Below are positions 28,235-36,942 of a DNA stretch of 64,000 nucleotides, one piece after another. The notes under the pieces are model-generated. The model saw only the letters and a list, made by a program, of their open reading frames with translations, searched no databases and was not told the DNA's origin. Numbering within the stretch: the stretch's first letter is position 1; every line of letters starts with the position of its first letter. Made by a program: the position numbers and the translations under genes. This DNA comes from JAICJC01 sp963709425 (GTDB lineage: Bacteria; Actinomycetota; Thermoleophilia; Gaiellales; JAICJC01). The stretch lies in NCBI GenBank assembly GCA_963709425.1, contig CAVPWG010000005.1, positions 1 through 64,000 of the forward strand, given 5' to 3'.

Positions 28235-29001
28235 CGCCGCAGGTCGCCCGGGTCGTGGCGCTCGTTCGCGACGTGCTCGGGACAGACCTCGTGGGCGCCT
28301 ATCTGCACGGCTCGTCGGTCCTCGGCGGCCCCGGCCCGCGCAGCGACATCGATGTGCTGGTCGTCTCGCGGCGGCGGACGACCCTTCTCGAGAAGCGCCG
28401 GCTCGTCGACGCGATGCTCGTGCTCTCGATCCCGCCCGGCCGGCCCGAGGATGGCCGCCCGCTCGAGCTCATGATCGCGGTTCACTCCGACATCCGGCCT
28501 TGGCGGTTCCCACCGCGGCGCGACTTCCAGTACGGCGAATGGTGGCGGACCGAGTTCGAGGCGGGCAACGTCGAGCCGTGGGACAGCCAGGACGATCCCG
28601 ATCTCGCGATCCTGATCACCATCGCCCTGTCGGGCGGGACGACGCTTGCCGGACCCCCGCCGGCCGACGTTTTCGACCCGGTCCCGGCGGCCGATCTCGA
28701 GCGGGCCATGCTCCACTCGATCGACGACTTCTTCGCGAAGTTCGACACCGACACCGCCAACACGCTGCTCGTGGCCGCGCGGGTCTGGACGACGCTCGCC
28801 ACCGGAGAGATCGGGCGGAAGGACGCGGCCGCCGAATGGGCCCTCGCCAGGCTGGCCGAGGAGCACCGGCCTTCGCTTGCCAGGGCGCGGGCGGTCTTCC
28901 TCGGCGAGGCGGAGGACGTGTGGGGCGATGCGCTCGTCGAAGCTCGATCGTGCGCCGAGGCGATGGTCGGCGAGATCGAGCGGCTGCGCGGGCGGTGGTA
29001 G
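28231..29001 (+). CDS. aadA-like: AadA-like aminoglycoside nucleotidyltransferase
   Basis: A 256-residue protein matching ANT(3'')/ANT(9) enzymes, which adenylylate streptomycin or spectinomycin. The nucleotidyltransferase motif is GSSVLGGPGPRSDIDVLVV. The segment LELMIAVHSDIRPWRFPP with QYGEWWRTEFEAG closely parallels AadA. The C-terminal helical domain has ATGEIGRKDAAAEWALARL and ARAVFLGE. GTG 28231 overlaps the stop of the M14 gene, so it belongs to that operon. No mobile element flanks it, suggesting an intrinsic chromosomal homologue. Whether it gives resistance or acts on another substrate is open. Confidence 0.85.
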   Translation: MTPQVARVVALVRDVLGTDLVGAYLHGSSVLGGPGPRSDIDVLVVSRRRTTLLEKRRLVDAMLVLSIPPGRPEDGRPLELMIAVHSDIRPWRFPPRRDFQYGEWWRTEFEAGNVEPWDSQDDPDLAILITIALSGGTTLAGPPPADVFDPVPAADLERAMLHSIDDFFAKFDTDTANTLLVAARVWTTLATGEIGRKDAAAEWALARLAEEHRPSLARARAVFLGEAEDVWGDALVEARSCAEAMVGEIERLRGRW

Positions 29002-29010
29002 GCTCAGTCC

Positions 29011-29265
29011 GTGAGCGGCTCGGTGCTCTTTGTCTTCGATCTCCTTGCCACGGCGCTCGTCTGCATCGCGTACACGCAGGCCGCCCGCCTCGTACGGCGG
29101 CTGCTCGGGCGGGGAGGATCCGGCGGCTCGGGCGGCGAGATGTCCTGGCGGTATTCGCCGTCTCGGCCGGGCGGGGGCCCGCACGCTCGCGCGTCCCGCC
29201 GCCGGCTGCCCCAGCGCGGCGACCGGACGGGTCGCCCGGCACGCCGCTCGCCGCCGGTGGCCTGA
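29011..29265 (+). CDS. Small single-pass membrane protein, unknown
   Basis: An 84-residue protein from GTG 29011: one N-terminal membrane segment (VLFVFDLLATALVCIAY), then a short basic and Gly/Ser-rich tail with many arginines. I recognise no family. The case for it being real is a TAGGCT box at 28999-29004, 6 nt before the start. This is the same spacing seen at several other starts in this piece, and the box overlaps the stop codon of the aadA-like gene. The region to 29389 after it holds no further gene. Confidence 0.5.
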   Translation: MSGSVLFVFDLLATALVCIAYTQAARLVRRLLGRGGSGGSGGEMSWRYSPSRPGGGPHARASRRRLPQRGDRTGRPARRSPPVA

Positions 29266-29389
29266 TCGAGCCAGGGACGGGTCATTCGTCGAGGTGCACC
29301 GACAGGATCAGGCGGCAAAGCACGCCAAGAAGGACGGCTCTGCGCACCCCGGCACGGGGTAGCCCACTGCGGCGGCGCGAGGCTCTCGT

Positions 29390-30713
29390 CTACAGCTTCA
29401 CGGCGAGGCGATCGAGCAGGCGCGCCCACGCATTCGGTGCCCTCCGCGAGCCGGCTCAGCCGGAAGAACTCGTTGGGGCCGTGGAAGGCCTCGTCGGAGC
29501 TCGAGAACGAGAACAGCAGCGTGTCGAGCCCGAGAGCGCGGCGCAGGAGGACTGCGGCCGGGAGCGTGCCGCCGGCGCGGGTACGAAGGACGCGGCGCCC
29601 GGGATAGACCGCATGCAGGGCCTCCTCGGCGGCCGCCAGGGCGGGGTGGTCGCGGCGGATGGCGTAGGCCGGGATGCCGCCCGGCACCTCCTCCACCGAG
29701 ACGGTGACCCCCGGCGGACAGTGGTGGATCACATGCCGGGCGATCGCCGCTGCGATGCGGGCGGGATCCTGGTCGGGGACGAGCCGGCATGTGAGATACG
29801 CCCGCGCCACCGCGGGGATGACGGTGTAGCGGCCGCCGCCCTCGATCTGGCTCACCTCGAGCGTCGGGCGCGCGGTGAGCCGCTCGAGCGTGGTGTAGCC
29901 CGGTTCGCCGCGCAGCTCCGGCACGCCGACCTCGTGGCGGTAGGCGTCGTCGTCGAACGGCATCTGGCCGATCTCCTCGCGGTCGGCCGGTGTGAGGTCG
30001 AGAACGTCGTCGCAGAACCCGTCCACCGCCACCGAGCCGTCGGTCCGGTGCAGAGTCGCGAGGATCGCCGCCAGCGCTCGCAGCGGGTTCTCGGCCGCGC
30101 CGCCGTGCCGGCCGGAGTGCAGATCGGCGGCCGGGCCGCGCACCGCAACCTCGACGGCCACCATCCCGCGGGCGGCGACGTTCACCGACGGCTGCTCGGC
30201 AGACCACATCGCGCCGTCGGCCGACACGGCGACGTCCGCCCGCAGCACCTCGCGGTTGGCCGCAAGCGCCGCCTCGAGATTCGGGCTCCCGATCTCCTCC
30301 TCGCCCTCGAGCAGGATCCGCACGTTCACGGGCAGGTGCCCCCGCTCTTCGAGCAGCCGCTCGACGGCGCCCAGCGCCGCCAGCATCGGGCCCTTATCGT
30401 CGCTCGTGCCGCGGCCGTACATGCGCTCGCCGCGCACCGCCGGCTCGAACGGCGGCGTCTGCCAGGCGCCCGCGTCGCCCGCCGGCTGGACGTCGTAGTG
30501 GGCGTAGACAAGGACGGTCGGGGCGCCCTCGGCTTCGAGCCATTCGCCCAGAACGAGCGGATGACCGCCGGTCGGGACGACCCGCCCGCCGAGGACACCG
30601 AGCCGCGACGCCAGCCATGCCGCGGCCCGCTCGACATCGCCCCGCCGCGCGGGGTCGCCGCTCACGCTCGGGATCGCAACCAGCTCCTCGAGCGCGGCGA
30701 CCGTCACCGCCAC
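29390..30713 (-). CDS. M20 family dipeptidase, frameshift near the 3' end
   Basis: A zinc metallopeptidase of family M20 (CNDP/PepV-like dipeptidases and deacylases) of about 441 residues. VLVYAHYDVQPAG gives the first zinc His, MYGRGTSDDKGP the bridging Asp, and LLEGEEEIGSP the catalytic and ligand Glu pair. The dimerisation domain (DLHSGRHGG) and FHGPNEF with the last His follow. The C-terminus should read ...WARLLDRLAVKL and stop at 29390. An extra base near 29432 instead opens a 130-residue tail that merely reads the antisense of neighbouring sequence. GTG 30713 overlaps the creatininase gene end. Confidence 0.85.
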
Positions 30714-31405
30714 GCGCTCACCAAGAGCTCGCGCACCTCCTCGACACCCGCATTCCACACCGCTTCCCAGTCGGCCTGCGGCCGCTCGTAGGGGCCGCCG
30801 TACGACCCGTCGCCGAGGATCTCGCGCACCCGCTCGGGCGCCGCCGTCCGCAGGGCGTCGGCGTCGGCCATCGGCTTGCGCTCGGCCGGCGACTCGACGC
30901 CGTCAAGCCGCGTCCACGGGAAGTTCTCGAGCCAGGAGGCGTGGCTTGCATCCGGGTCGATCGACTGGACGACCGCCCATGTGCGCGGGCCGTTCCACCA
31001 GTTGTGGAAGACGACCTGGGAGTCGGGGCGGTCGGCCATGAACTCGGGCGCCAGGCCCGCCGCCGGCGAGTTGCCGCCGTGACCGTTCAGGAGCAGGAAC
31101 CGGCGGAAGCCCTGGCCGTGCAGCGAGTCGAGCAGGTCGCGCACGACCGCGAGGTACGTCCCCACACGCAGGCTCGGGCTGCCGGGGTAGGCGGCGAAAT
31201 AGGGCGTGAGCCCGTACGGGAGCGACGGGAGCACCGGGACGCCGAGCGGCTCGGCCGCCTCGACCGAGACCCGCTCGGAGAGGATCACGTCGACGCCGAG
31301 CGACAGAAGCCCGTGCTGCTCGGTCGAGCCGAGCGGCAGGACGACGCGGTCGTCGGTGCGCAGGTACTCCTCGACCTGCACCCAGTTCATGTCATGGACC
31401 CGCAT
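30704..31405 (-). CDS. Creatininase family amidohydrolase
   Basis: A 233-residue metal-dependent amidohydrolase of the creatininase/FAPy-deformylase/MftE group. Metal ligands sit in LPLGSTEQHGLLS (Glu, His), GVDVILSERV (Asp) and LLNGHGGNS (His), with a Glu near ERKPMADADA. Known members open creatinine, deformylate pterins or pyrimidines, or cleave peptides. It starts at ATG 31405 inside the 3' end of the upstream fusion gene and overlaps the M20 gene downstream, so it is part of the gntR-led minus-strand operon. Confidence 0.88.
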   Translation of the reverse strand: MRVHDMNWVQVEEYLRTDDRVVLPLGSTEQHGLLSLGVDVILSERVSVEAAEPLGVPVLPSLPYGLTPYFAAYPGSPSLRVGTYLAVVRDLLDSLHGQGFRRFLLLNGHGGNSPAAGLAPEFMADRPDSQVVFHNWWNGPRTWAVVQSIDPDASHASWLENFPWTRLDGVESPAERKPMADADALRTAAPERVREILGDGSYGGPYERPQADWEAVWNAGVEEVRELLVSAWR

Positions 31406-33512
31406 GCTGCGCCTCCTCGTATGCCGCCGCGACCGAGAGGAGGAAGGCGTCCCGCCCGCGCGCGGCGGCCAGCTGGAGCCCCGCGGGGAGGCCGTCCTCG
31501 GCCTCCCCGCACGGTACGGACACCGCCGGCAGGCCGGCCAGGTTGTACGGGCCTGTGAAGCAGGCCTCGACGTCGCCCTCGGGCGTCCCGAACGGCGGAT
31601 CCTCGGGAGGGGCCACATACGCGACGGTCGGCCCGACAAGCACGCCGACCTCGGCGAGCGCCCGGTCGAGCCCGGCGGTGACGCGGTCGCGGTCGGCGAG
31701 CGCCGCCCGGTACTCCTCGTCCGAGACCTTGGCACCGAGCTCGAGCAGCGCGCGCGTCCCGTCACCGTAGAGGTCGGCCTCGGCCTCGAACCGGGTGCGG
31801 TGCACCCGCCACGCCTCGTAGAGGACGATGGCGCCGAGCGCAGCATCGGCCACATCGAGCTCCTCGATCTCGACCTCGCGCACCTCGAACCCGAGCGCTG
31901 CGAGGGACTCCACGGCCGCGCGCACGCAGGCCAGCACGCCGGGACGAAGCGCGGGCTCCGCGAGCTGGCGCGCCAGGACGCCGGCGCGAACGCCGCTCAC
32001 CCGCTCCACCCGGCACGACTGCCCCGAGATGGCCTCGAGCAGCCCGGCCGCGTCCCGGACGGTGCGGGCGAGCGGGCCGACGTGGTCGAGGGTCGGAGAG
32101 AGCTCGAAGACGCCCTCGATCGGCACCATGCCGTAGGTCGGCTTCAGGCCCACGATCCCACAGTAAGCGGCCGGGATGCGGATCGAGCCGCCCGTGTCGG
32201 TCCCGAGGGCGTGGTCGCACACTCCGGCTCCGACGAGCGCGGCCGAGCCCGACGACGACCCGCCGGACGTCCGTCCCGGATCGCGTGGGTTGAACGTCAT
32301 CCCGTAGGTGGGGTTCACGCTCCCGGCGGCGTACTCGAGCAGGTTGGTCTTGCAGAAGAGGTCGGCGCCCGCCGAGCGCAGCCTCCTCACCACCTCGGCG
32401 TCGTCCGAGGCCGGCGGCGGGACGGCGACCGTGGACGCGTTCGTCGTCACCAGGCCGCGCATGTCCATGTTGTCCTTGACGGCAACGGGGATACCGTGGA
32501 ACGGCCCGGCGGCGGCCCGGCCGGGGGCGTCGACGACGTCGATCACGGCGTTCAACGGCCGGCCGAGCCGTTCGAGCCGCTCGTAGGCGGCGAGCAGGTC
32601 GAGGTTCGCGCGCTCGCACACCCGGCGGCCGTCTTCGATCGCGTGGATGAGCTCGCCGGTACGGCGCAGGAGCGGCCCCTCGAGGGCGCCCAGCATTGCG
32701 TCGACCTCGGTCTTGCGGTGCCGGACGGCCAGGTCGCGGTAGATCCCGGAGTGCGTCTTGGCCGAGCCGCGGTTGAACTCGACGAGCCGGTCGATCGAGC
32801 CGTCCAGATCGCTCGGGTCGAAGCCGTCGAAGGGCTCCGGCGTCGCGGTGGCCTGCTCGAGCACCTCGCGCGCGAGCGCCAGGTAGAGCGGCCGGTATGC
32901 GCGGTCTGCGAGGGCGTCGGCGATCGAGACGTCGGAGACGGCCGTCGCGAACAGCATCGCGCCGTAGGCCTCCTTCGCCCACAGATAGCCCGACACGTTG
33001 GTCGTCACCTCGGCGTCGGCGATGTCCGCCGCAAGCCGGCGCACCCGGTCGGAGTCGCTGCCGTCGAGCTCGCCGATCCTGAAGGTGGCCCGGTTCCCAC
33101 GCAGGATCCGCCCCGGGCCGACCACGTCGGCGCCGAAGTTGACGAACGCGCCGACGACGCGGCTCGCGCCGACCGCCGCCACGATCTCGGGCTCGTTCAT
33201 GCCGTTCTGAAGCGAGACGACGTAGCCGTTCGGCGCAAGGCGGGGTGCGATCGTCCGCATCGCGTCGCCGGTGTGGTGGGCCTTCACGGCGAGCAGGACG
33301 TGGTCGAGCTCCGCGGGGAGCTCGTCGGGCGCGACCGCCGGCACGTGCACCGTGTACTCCTCCACCGGCCCCTCGATCGTGAGGCCGGCGCGGTTGATCG
33401 CCGCGACGTGCTCGGGGTCGGCGTCGCAGACCAGGACGTCGTGGCCGTCGCGGACGAGCCCGGCTGCAACCGTCCCGCCGATCGCCCCGCCGCCGACGAC
33501 GACGTACCTCAC
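31392..33512 (-). CDS. Ketopantoate reductase-amidase fusion protein
   Basis: A 706-residue protein joining two enzymes that are normally separate. Residues 1 to about 305 are a 2-dehydropantoate 2-reductase (ApbA/PanE) domain: GGGAIGG at 7-13, LLAVKAHH with K77, and LWAKEAYG with catalytic K180. From about 312 an amidase-signature domain follows with Lys346 (IPVAVKDNMD), the GRTSGGSSSGS loop at 413-423 with the cis-Ser, and the nucleophile Ser443 in TDTGGSIRIP. The linker is short and the frame continuous, with no internal start bearing a ribosome site. Both active sites look intact. It lies second in the gntR operon, beginning GTGA on the gntR stop. Confidence 0.85.
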   Translation of the reverse strand: MRYVVVGGGAIGGTVAAGLVRDGHDVLVCDADPEHVAAINRAGLTIEGPVEEYTVHVPAVAPDELPAELDHVLLAVKAHHTGDAMRTIAPRLAPNGYVVSLQNGMNEPEIVAAVGASRVVGAFVNFGADVVGPGRILRGNRATFRIGELDGSDSDRVRRLAADIADAEVTTNVSGYLWAKEAYGAMLFATAVSDVSIADALADRAYRPLYLALAREVLEQATATPEPFDGFDPSDLDGSIDRLVEFNRGSAKTHSGIYRDLAVRHRKTEVDAMLGALEGPLLRRTGELIHAIEDGRRVCERANLDLLAAYERLERLGRPLNAVIDVVDAPGRAAAGPFHGIPVAVKDNMDMRGLVTTNASTVAVPPPASDDAEVVRRLRSAGADLFCKTNLLEYAAGSVNPTYGMTFNPRDPGRTSGGSSSGSAALVGAGVCDHALGTDTGGSIRIPAAYCGIVGLKPTYGMVPIEGVFELSPTLDHVGPLARTVRDAAGLLEAISGQSCRVERVSGVRAGVLARQLAEPALRPGVLACVRAAVESLAALGFEVREVEIEELDVADAALGAIVLYEAWRVHRTRFEAEADLYGDGTRALLELGAKVSDEEYRAALADRDRVTAGLDRALAEVGVLVGPTVAYVAPPEDPPFGTPEGDVEACFTGPYNLAGLPAVSVPCGEAEDGLPAGLQLAAARGRDAFLLSVAAAYEEAQHAGP

Positions 33513-34258
33513 GTCGCCGCCTGCGCCGTACCCGGCGCGTTCCCGTTCCCCGACGTCCGGTCGAGGATCCCGTCGATCAACCGCCCGGTCGTCAGGATGT
33601 GGTCCGCCATCAGCTCGTGCGCTGCCCGCGGGCTGCCGGCGCGGAGCGCCTCGAGCAGGGCGCGGTGCTGGCGCAGGTTCTGGGCGTGGAGGCGCTGGAC
33701 GTCCTCCGACAGGAGGAGCGGCGGCGTCCTCAGGGCCCGGCGGACGCTGTGGGCCATGGTGCGCAGAAGCGGCATGCCGGCCGCCTCGAGCACGATGTCG
33801 TGGAACGTGTCGTTGACCCGCAGCCAGTCGAACGTCACGTCCTGGCGGGTCGCATCGTCGAGGCCAGGCGCCTGGAGCCGGTGGCTCAGCTCGACGTAGC
33901 GCTGCTCGGTCAGTTCCAGGCGCGAGAGCTGCTCCGGGCTGATCCTGGCGGCCGCGAGCTCGGCCGCGGCGCCCTCGAGCGCAGCGCGGGCGACGATCGT
34001 CTGGCGAAGCTCGTCCCGCGACGGCGCGCGGACGAGCACGCCCCGGTTCGGCCGAAAGACGACGAGGCCGAGCGCGTCGAGCCGGCGCAGCGCCTCCCGG
34101 ATCGGTGTGCGACTCACGCCGAATTGCTCGGCGAGCTGCTCCTGACGGAGCATCGTTCCCGGCGGCAGCTCACCGAACAGGATCGCCCGCTCCAGCGCCG
34201 CCCCGATCTCGTCGGCCTTGGTGGTCTCGGCGTCGGCGATTGCCCGGATTTCCACCAT
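33509..34258 (-). CDS. GntR/FadR-type (FCD) transcription regulator
   Basis: A 249-residue regulator starting at ATG 34258. The winged helix-turn-helix spans about residues 15-80: LRQEQLAEQFGVSRTPIREALRRLDALGLV, then FRPNRGVLVRAP. The all-helical FCD domain follows, with an acidic/His ligand pattern (DTFHDIVLEAAG, LRQHRALLEAL, ADHILTTGR) that normally binds a metal and an organic acid. It heads the minus-strand fusion/creatininase/M20 operon and is divergent from the peptide importer. Control of both by the intervening inverted repeat is likely. Confidence 0.92.
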   Translation of the reverse strand: MVEIRAIADAETTKADEIGAALERAILFGELPPGTMLRQEQLAEQFGVSRTPIREALRRLDALGLVVFRPNRGVLVRAPSRDELRQTIVARAALEGAAAELAAARISPEQLSRLELTEQRYVELSHRLQAPGLDDATRQDVTFDWLRVNDTFHDIVLEAAGMPLLRTMAHSVRRALRTPPLLLSEDVQRLHAQNLRQHRALLEALRAGSPRAAHELMADHILTTGRLIDGILDRTSGNGNAPGTAQAAT

Positions 34259-34323
34259 TTCGGATCCAGGTTATCCAAATCCCCCCACCCTGTGGGCGGC
34301 CTTGGTATGGTTGGGATCCGAAA
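34258..34323. promoter_or_regulatory. Inverted repeat between gntR and the peptide importer, candidate operator
   Basis: TTTCGGATCC at 34258-34267 is repeated in inverse as GGATCCGAAA at 34314-34323, a perfect 10-bp match. Each arm is followed inward by a weaker match ending in CCAA. The left arm touches the gntR start codon, and a TAACCT box (complement of 34268-34273) lies 9 nt upstream of that ATG, so the protein could repress its own gene. The right arm lies 18 bp before the GGAGGG ribosome site of the binding-protein gene. Dimer binding to each arm with a loop between is plausible. Confidence 0.5.
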
Positions 34324-34353
34324 GTCGCCCGTGGCACCGTGGAGGGAGCTCGC

Positions 34354-35967
34354 ATGAGAATTCGCACGACCGGGACCCGAATTGGCATTGCGGCCGTGAT
34401 GACCCGGCGTCTGGCGCTGGTCATCGCGACGATGGCAGGTGCGGTGGTGCTTGCGAGCTGCGGAGGCAGTGGCAGTAGTAGCAGCAGCGGGGGCGGCGGA
34501 TCGCAGGCGGCCGGAGCGCCGCAGATGGGTGGTGACGTCGTGATCGCCCGCACTCAGGAGTCGCTGGGCATGCAGAACATCGACGTGTTCGACAACGAGT
34601 CGATCTGGATCTTCCAGCAGATGTTCGAGTCGCTGTACACGGTCAGCCCCGACGGCAAGAGCACCAAACCGTGGCTGGCCACCAGCTACGACCTCTCGGC
34701 CGACCAGAAGACCTACACATTCCACCTACGGAAGGGCGTCAAGTTCTCGAACGGGCAGCCGATGACGTCGGCCGACGTCAAGTTCTCGATCGACAAGGCG
34801 AAGGATCCCGACACCGGATGGGGGTTCATCGACAGCGCCATCAAGACGGTGGAGGCGCCCGATCCCAATACCGTGGTGATCACCACCAAGTACAAGTGGG
34901 CGCCGCTCGTGGCCGACATCGCGCTGTTCAACAACGCGGTGCTGCCCAAGGACTATGCCGGCATGACCCAGAAGCAGTTCTACGAGAATCCGATCGGAAC
35001 CGGCCCGTTCAAGTGGGATCACTGGACGCACGGCCAGGAGATCGAGCTGGTCAAGAACCCGGACTACTGGCAGAAGGGCAAGCCGTATCTGGACAGCGTC
35101 ACCTGGACGACGGTGCCGCAGGACGCCACCCGCGAGCTGCAGCTGAAGGGCGGCCAGGCCCAGATCGACGAGTTCCCGGCCTACTCCTCGATCCAGGAGC
35201 TGCAGAACACGCCGGGTGTGGTCATGCACCTGTTCCCCTCGACGCGCACCGACTACCTGCCCATGAACGAGAAGGTGAAGCCGTTCGACGACGTGCACGT
35301 GCGCCGCGCGATCTCCTACGCGCTCGACCGCCAGGCCGTCATCGACTCGGTGCTCTTCGGCAACGGCAAGCCGGCCAACTCGTTCATGCCGCCGCAGGTG
35401 CCCTATTACGACGCGAACTCGCCGGGGATCCAGTACGACATGGCCAAGGCCCAGGAGGAGCTGGCGCAGTCGTCGGTGCCGGACGGGTTCTCGTTCACGC
35501 TGACGGTCGGATCGGGCGTCGATCAGGAGGAGCAGATCGCCCAGATCCTGCAGAACTCGCTGAAGAAGCTGAACATCAACGTCAAGCTGCGCAAGGTCGA
35601 TCCCAGCGTCGAGTTCTCGCAGCAGCAGAAGGGCGACTACGAGATGACGTCCGCCTACTGGACGATGGACATCGCCGACCCCGACGAGCTGGTCTCATTC
35701 GCGGTCGACCGCACGACCGCGGACTCCTTCTTCACCTATTACGACAACCCGCAGGTGATCGACTGGACACACCAGGCCCAGTCCACGTTCGACAAGGGTG
35801 AACGGCAGACGCTGTACTCGAACATCCAGAAGCAGGCGGCCGAGGACGCCTTCATGGTGTTCGAGTTCTACTCGCCGTACCGTTACGCAACCTCGGACAA
35901 GGTGCAGGGGTTCCTGGTCTACCCGACGGGCAACTACCACATGGAGGACGTCTGGCTGAAGCAGTAG
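34354..35967 (+). CDS. dppA/oppA-type: Peptide/oligopeptide ABC importer substrate-binding lipoprotein (SBP family 5)
   Basis: A 537-residue family 5 binding protein (DppA/OppA/NikA type). GGAGGG at 34341-34346 precedes ATG 34354. The signal peptide ends in the lipobox LASC with Cys36, so it should be anchored by Lgt. A Gly/Ser-rich linker follows. Family segments include YDLSADQKTYTFHLRKGVKFSNGQP, NPIGTGPFKWDHW, IELVKNPDYWQKGKP and VRRAISYALDRQAV. It heads the five-gene importer operon. The ligand is probably a peptide or a related amide, judged from the surrounding hydrolases. Confidence 0.93.
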   Translation: MRIRTTGTRIGIAAVMTRRLALVIATMAGAVVLASCGGSGSSSSSGGGGSQAAGAPQMGGDVVIARTQESLGMQNIDVFDNESIWIFQQMFESLYTVSPDGKSTKPWLATSYDLSADQKTYTFHLRKGVKFSNGQPMTSADVKFSIDKAKDPDTGWGFIDSAIKTVEAPDPNTVVITTKYKWAPLVADIALFNNAVLPKDYAGMTQKQFYENPIGTGPFKWDHWTHGQEIELVKNPDYWQKGKPYLDSVTWTTVPQDATRELQLKGGQAQIDEFPAYSSIQELQNTPGVVMHLFPSTRTDYLPMNEKVKPFDDVHVRRAISYALDRQAVIDSVLFGNGKPANSFMPPQVPYYDANSPGIQYDMAKAQEELAQSSVPDGFSFTLTVGSGVDQEEQIAQILQNSLKKLNINVKLRKVDPSVEFSQQQKGDYEMTSAYWTMDIADPDELVSFAVDRTTADSFFTYYDNPQVIDWTHQAQSTFDKGERQTLYSNIQKQAAEDAFMVFEFYSPYRYATSDKVQGFLVYPTGNYHMEDVWLKQ

Positions 35968-35997
35968 CCGACGCCGGCGACCACACCAACGCATCCC

Positions 35998-36942
35998 GTG
36001 GAGCGGCTCAGCTACATCATCAGCCGTCTGCTGCAGGTGATCCCTGTCATCTTCGGCTGCACGCTGGTCTGCTTCTTCATGCTGCACCTCGTCCCCGGCG
36101 ACCCGGCGCGGACGATGCTGGGCGTCCACGCGACGCGTCACGGGGTCGCCCAGCTGCACAAGGAGTGGGGTCTCGACAAGCCGCTGTGGCAGCAGTACAC
36201 CGACTATCTCGGCAGGCTGATCCACGGTGATCTCGGCACGTCCCTGTTCTACCGGCTGGACGTCTCCACCCTGATCCAAGATCGCCTGGGGCCGACGCTG
36301 TGGCTGCTGCTGTTCGCAGCCGTGATGTCGGTGCTGATCGCGGTGCCGCTGGCGGTGCTTGCGGCCAGCCGGCCGGACGGTGTTCGCGACCAGGTGGTGC
36401 GGTTCGTGCCCATGTTCGGTCTGGGCATGCCGAGCTTCTGGGTCGGCATCATCCTGCTGATCGTGTTCGCGCTGCACCTCGGCCGGTACTTTCCGGTTGG
36501 CGGCTACGGCCACGGCTTCACCGAGCACATGCACTCGATGATCCTGCCGGCGTTGACGGTGGCGCTGTTCATCTCGCCGATCCTGATCCGCAGCCTGCGC
36601 GCCAGCCTGCTCGACGTTCTGCAGGCCGACTACATCACCACCGCCCGAGCCAAGGGCATCTCCGAGCGCCGGGTGATGGTGCGTCACGCCGTCCGGAACG
36701 GCATCATCTCGATGGTGACGGTGCTCGGCCTGAACATCGCGTACCTGGTGGGCGGCACGTTGGTGGTCGAGCAGGTGTTTGCACTGCCGGGCATCGGCGC
36801 CCTCATGATCAACTCGATCTTCCAGCGCGACTTCACGGTCGTCCAGGCGATCGCGCTGGTGTTCGCGGTGCTGGTCGTGCTGATCAACCTGCTGACGGAT
36901 ATCGTCGTCTCATTCCTCGACCCGCGCGTGAGGTTCGACTAG
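35998..36942 (+). CDS. dppB-type: Peptide ABC importer permease (DppB type)
   Basis: A 314-residue permease with about six membrane helices. The N-terminus ISRLLQVIPVIFGCTLVCFF and LVPGDPARTMLG are characteristic of DppB/OppB. The EAA loop is recognisable in YITTARAKGISERRVMVRHAVRNG. It begins at GTG 35998, 30 bp after the binding-protein gene, and abuts the next permease gene directly. It forms the heterodimeric channel with the DppC-type protein. Confidence 0.94.
   Translation: MERLSYIISRLLQVIPVIFGCTLVCFFMLHLVPGDPARTMLGVHATRHGVAQLHKEWGLDKPLWQQYTDYLGRLIHGDLGTSLFYRLDVSTLIQDRLGPTLWLLLFAAVMSVLIAVPLAVLAASRPDGVRDQVVRFVPMFGLGMPSFWVGIILLIVFALHLGRYFPVGGYGHGFTEHMHSMILPALTVALFISPILIRSLRASLLDVLQADYITTARAKGISERRVMVRHAVRNGIISMVTVLGLNIAYLVGGTLVVEQVFALPGIGALMINSIFQRDFTVVQAIALVFAVLVVLINLLTDIVVSFLDPRVRFD

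Noticed and set aside
29004..29432. C-terminal extension of the M20 peptidase as a novel domain
   Set aside because: The tail reads antisense to another gene and the normal C-terminus reappears after removing a single base.
27780..30791. Plus-strand 1003-codon open frame
   Set aside because: It crosses several well-supported genes on both strands and its translation is low-complexity and basic.
34470..34505. Ser/Gly run in the importer binding protein as a repeat element
   Set aside because: Flexible Gly/Ser linkers after the lipobox cysteine are normal in lipoproteins.
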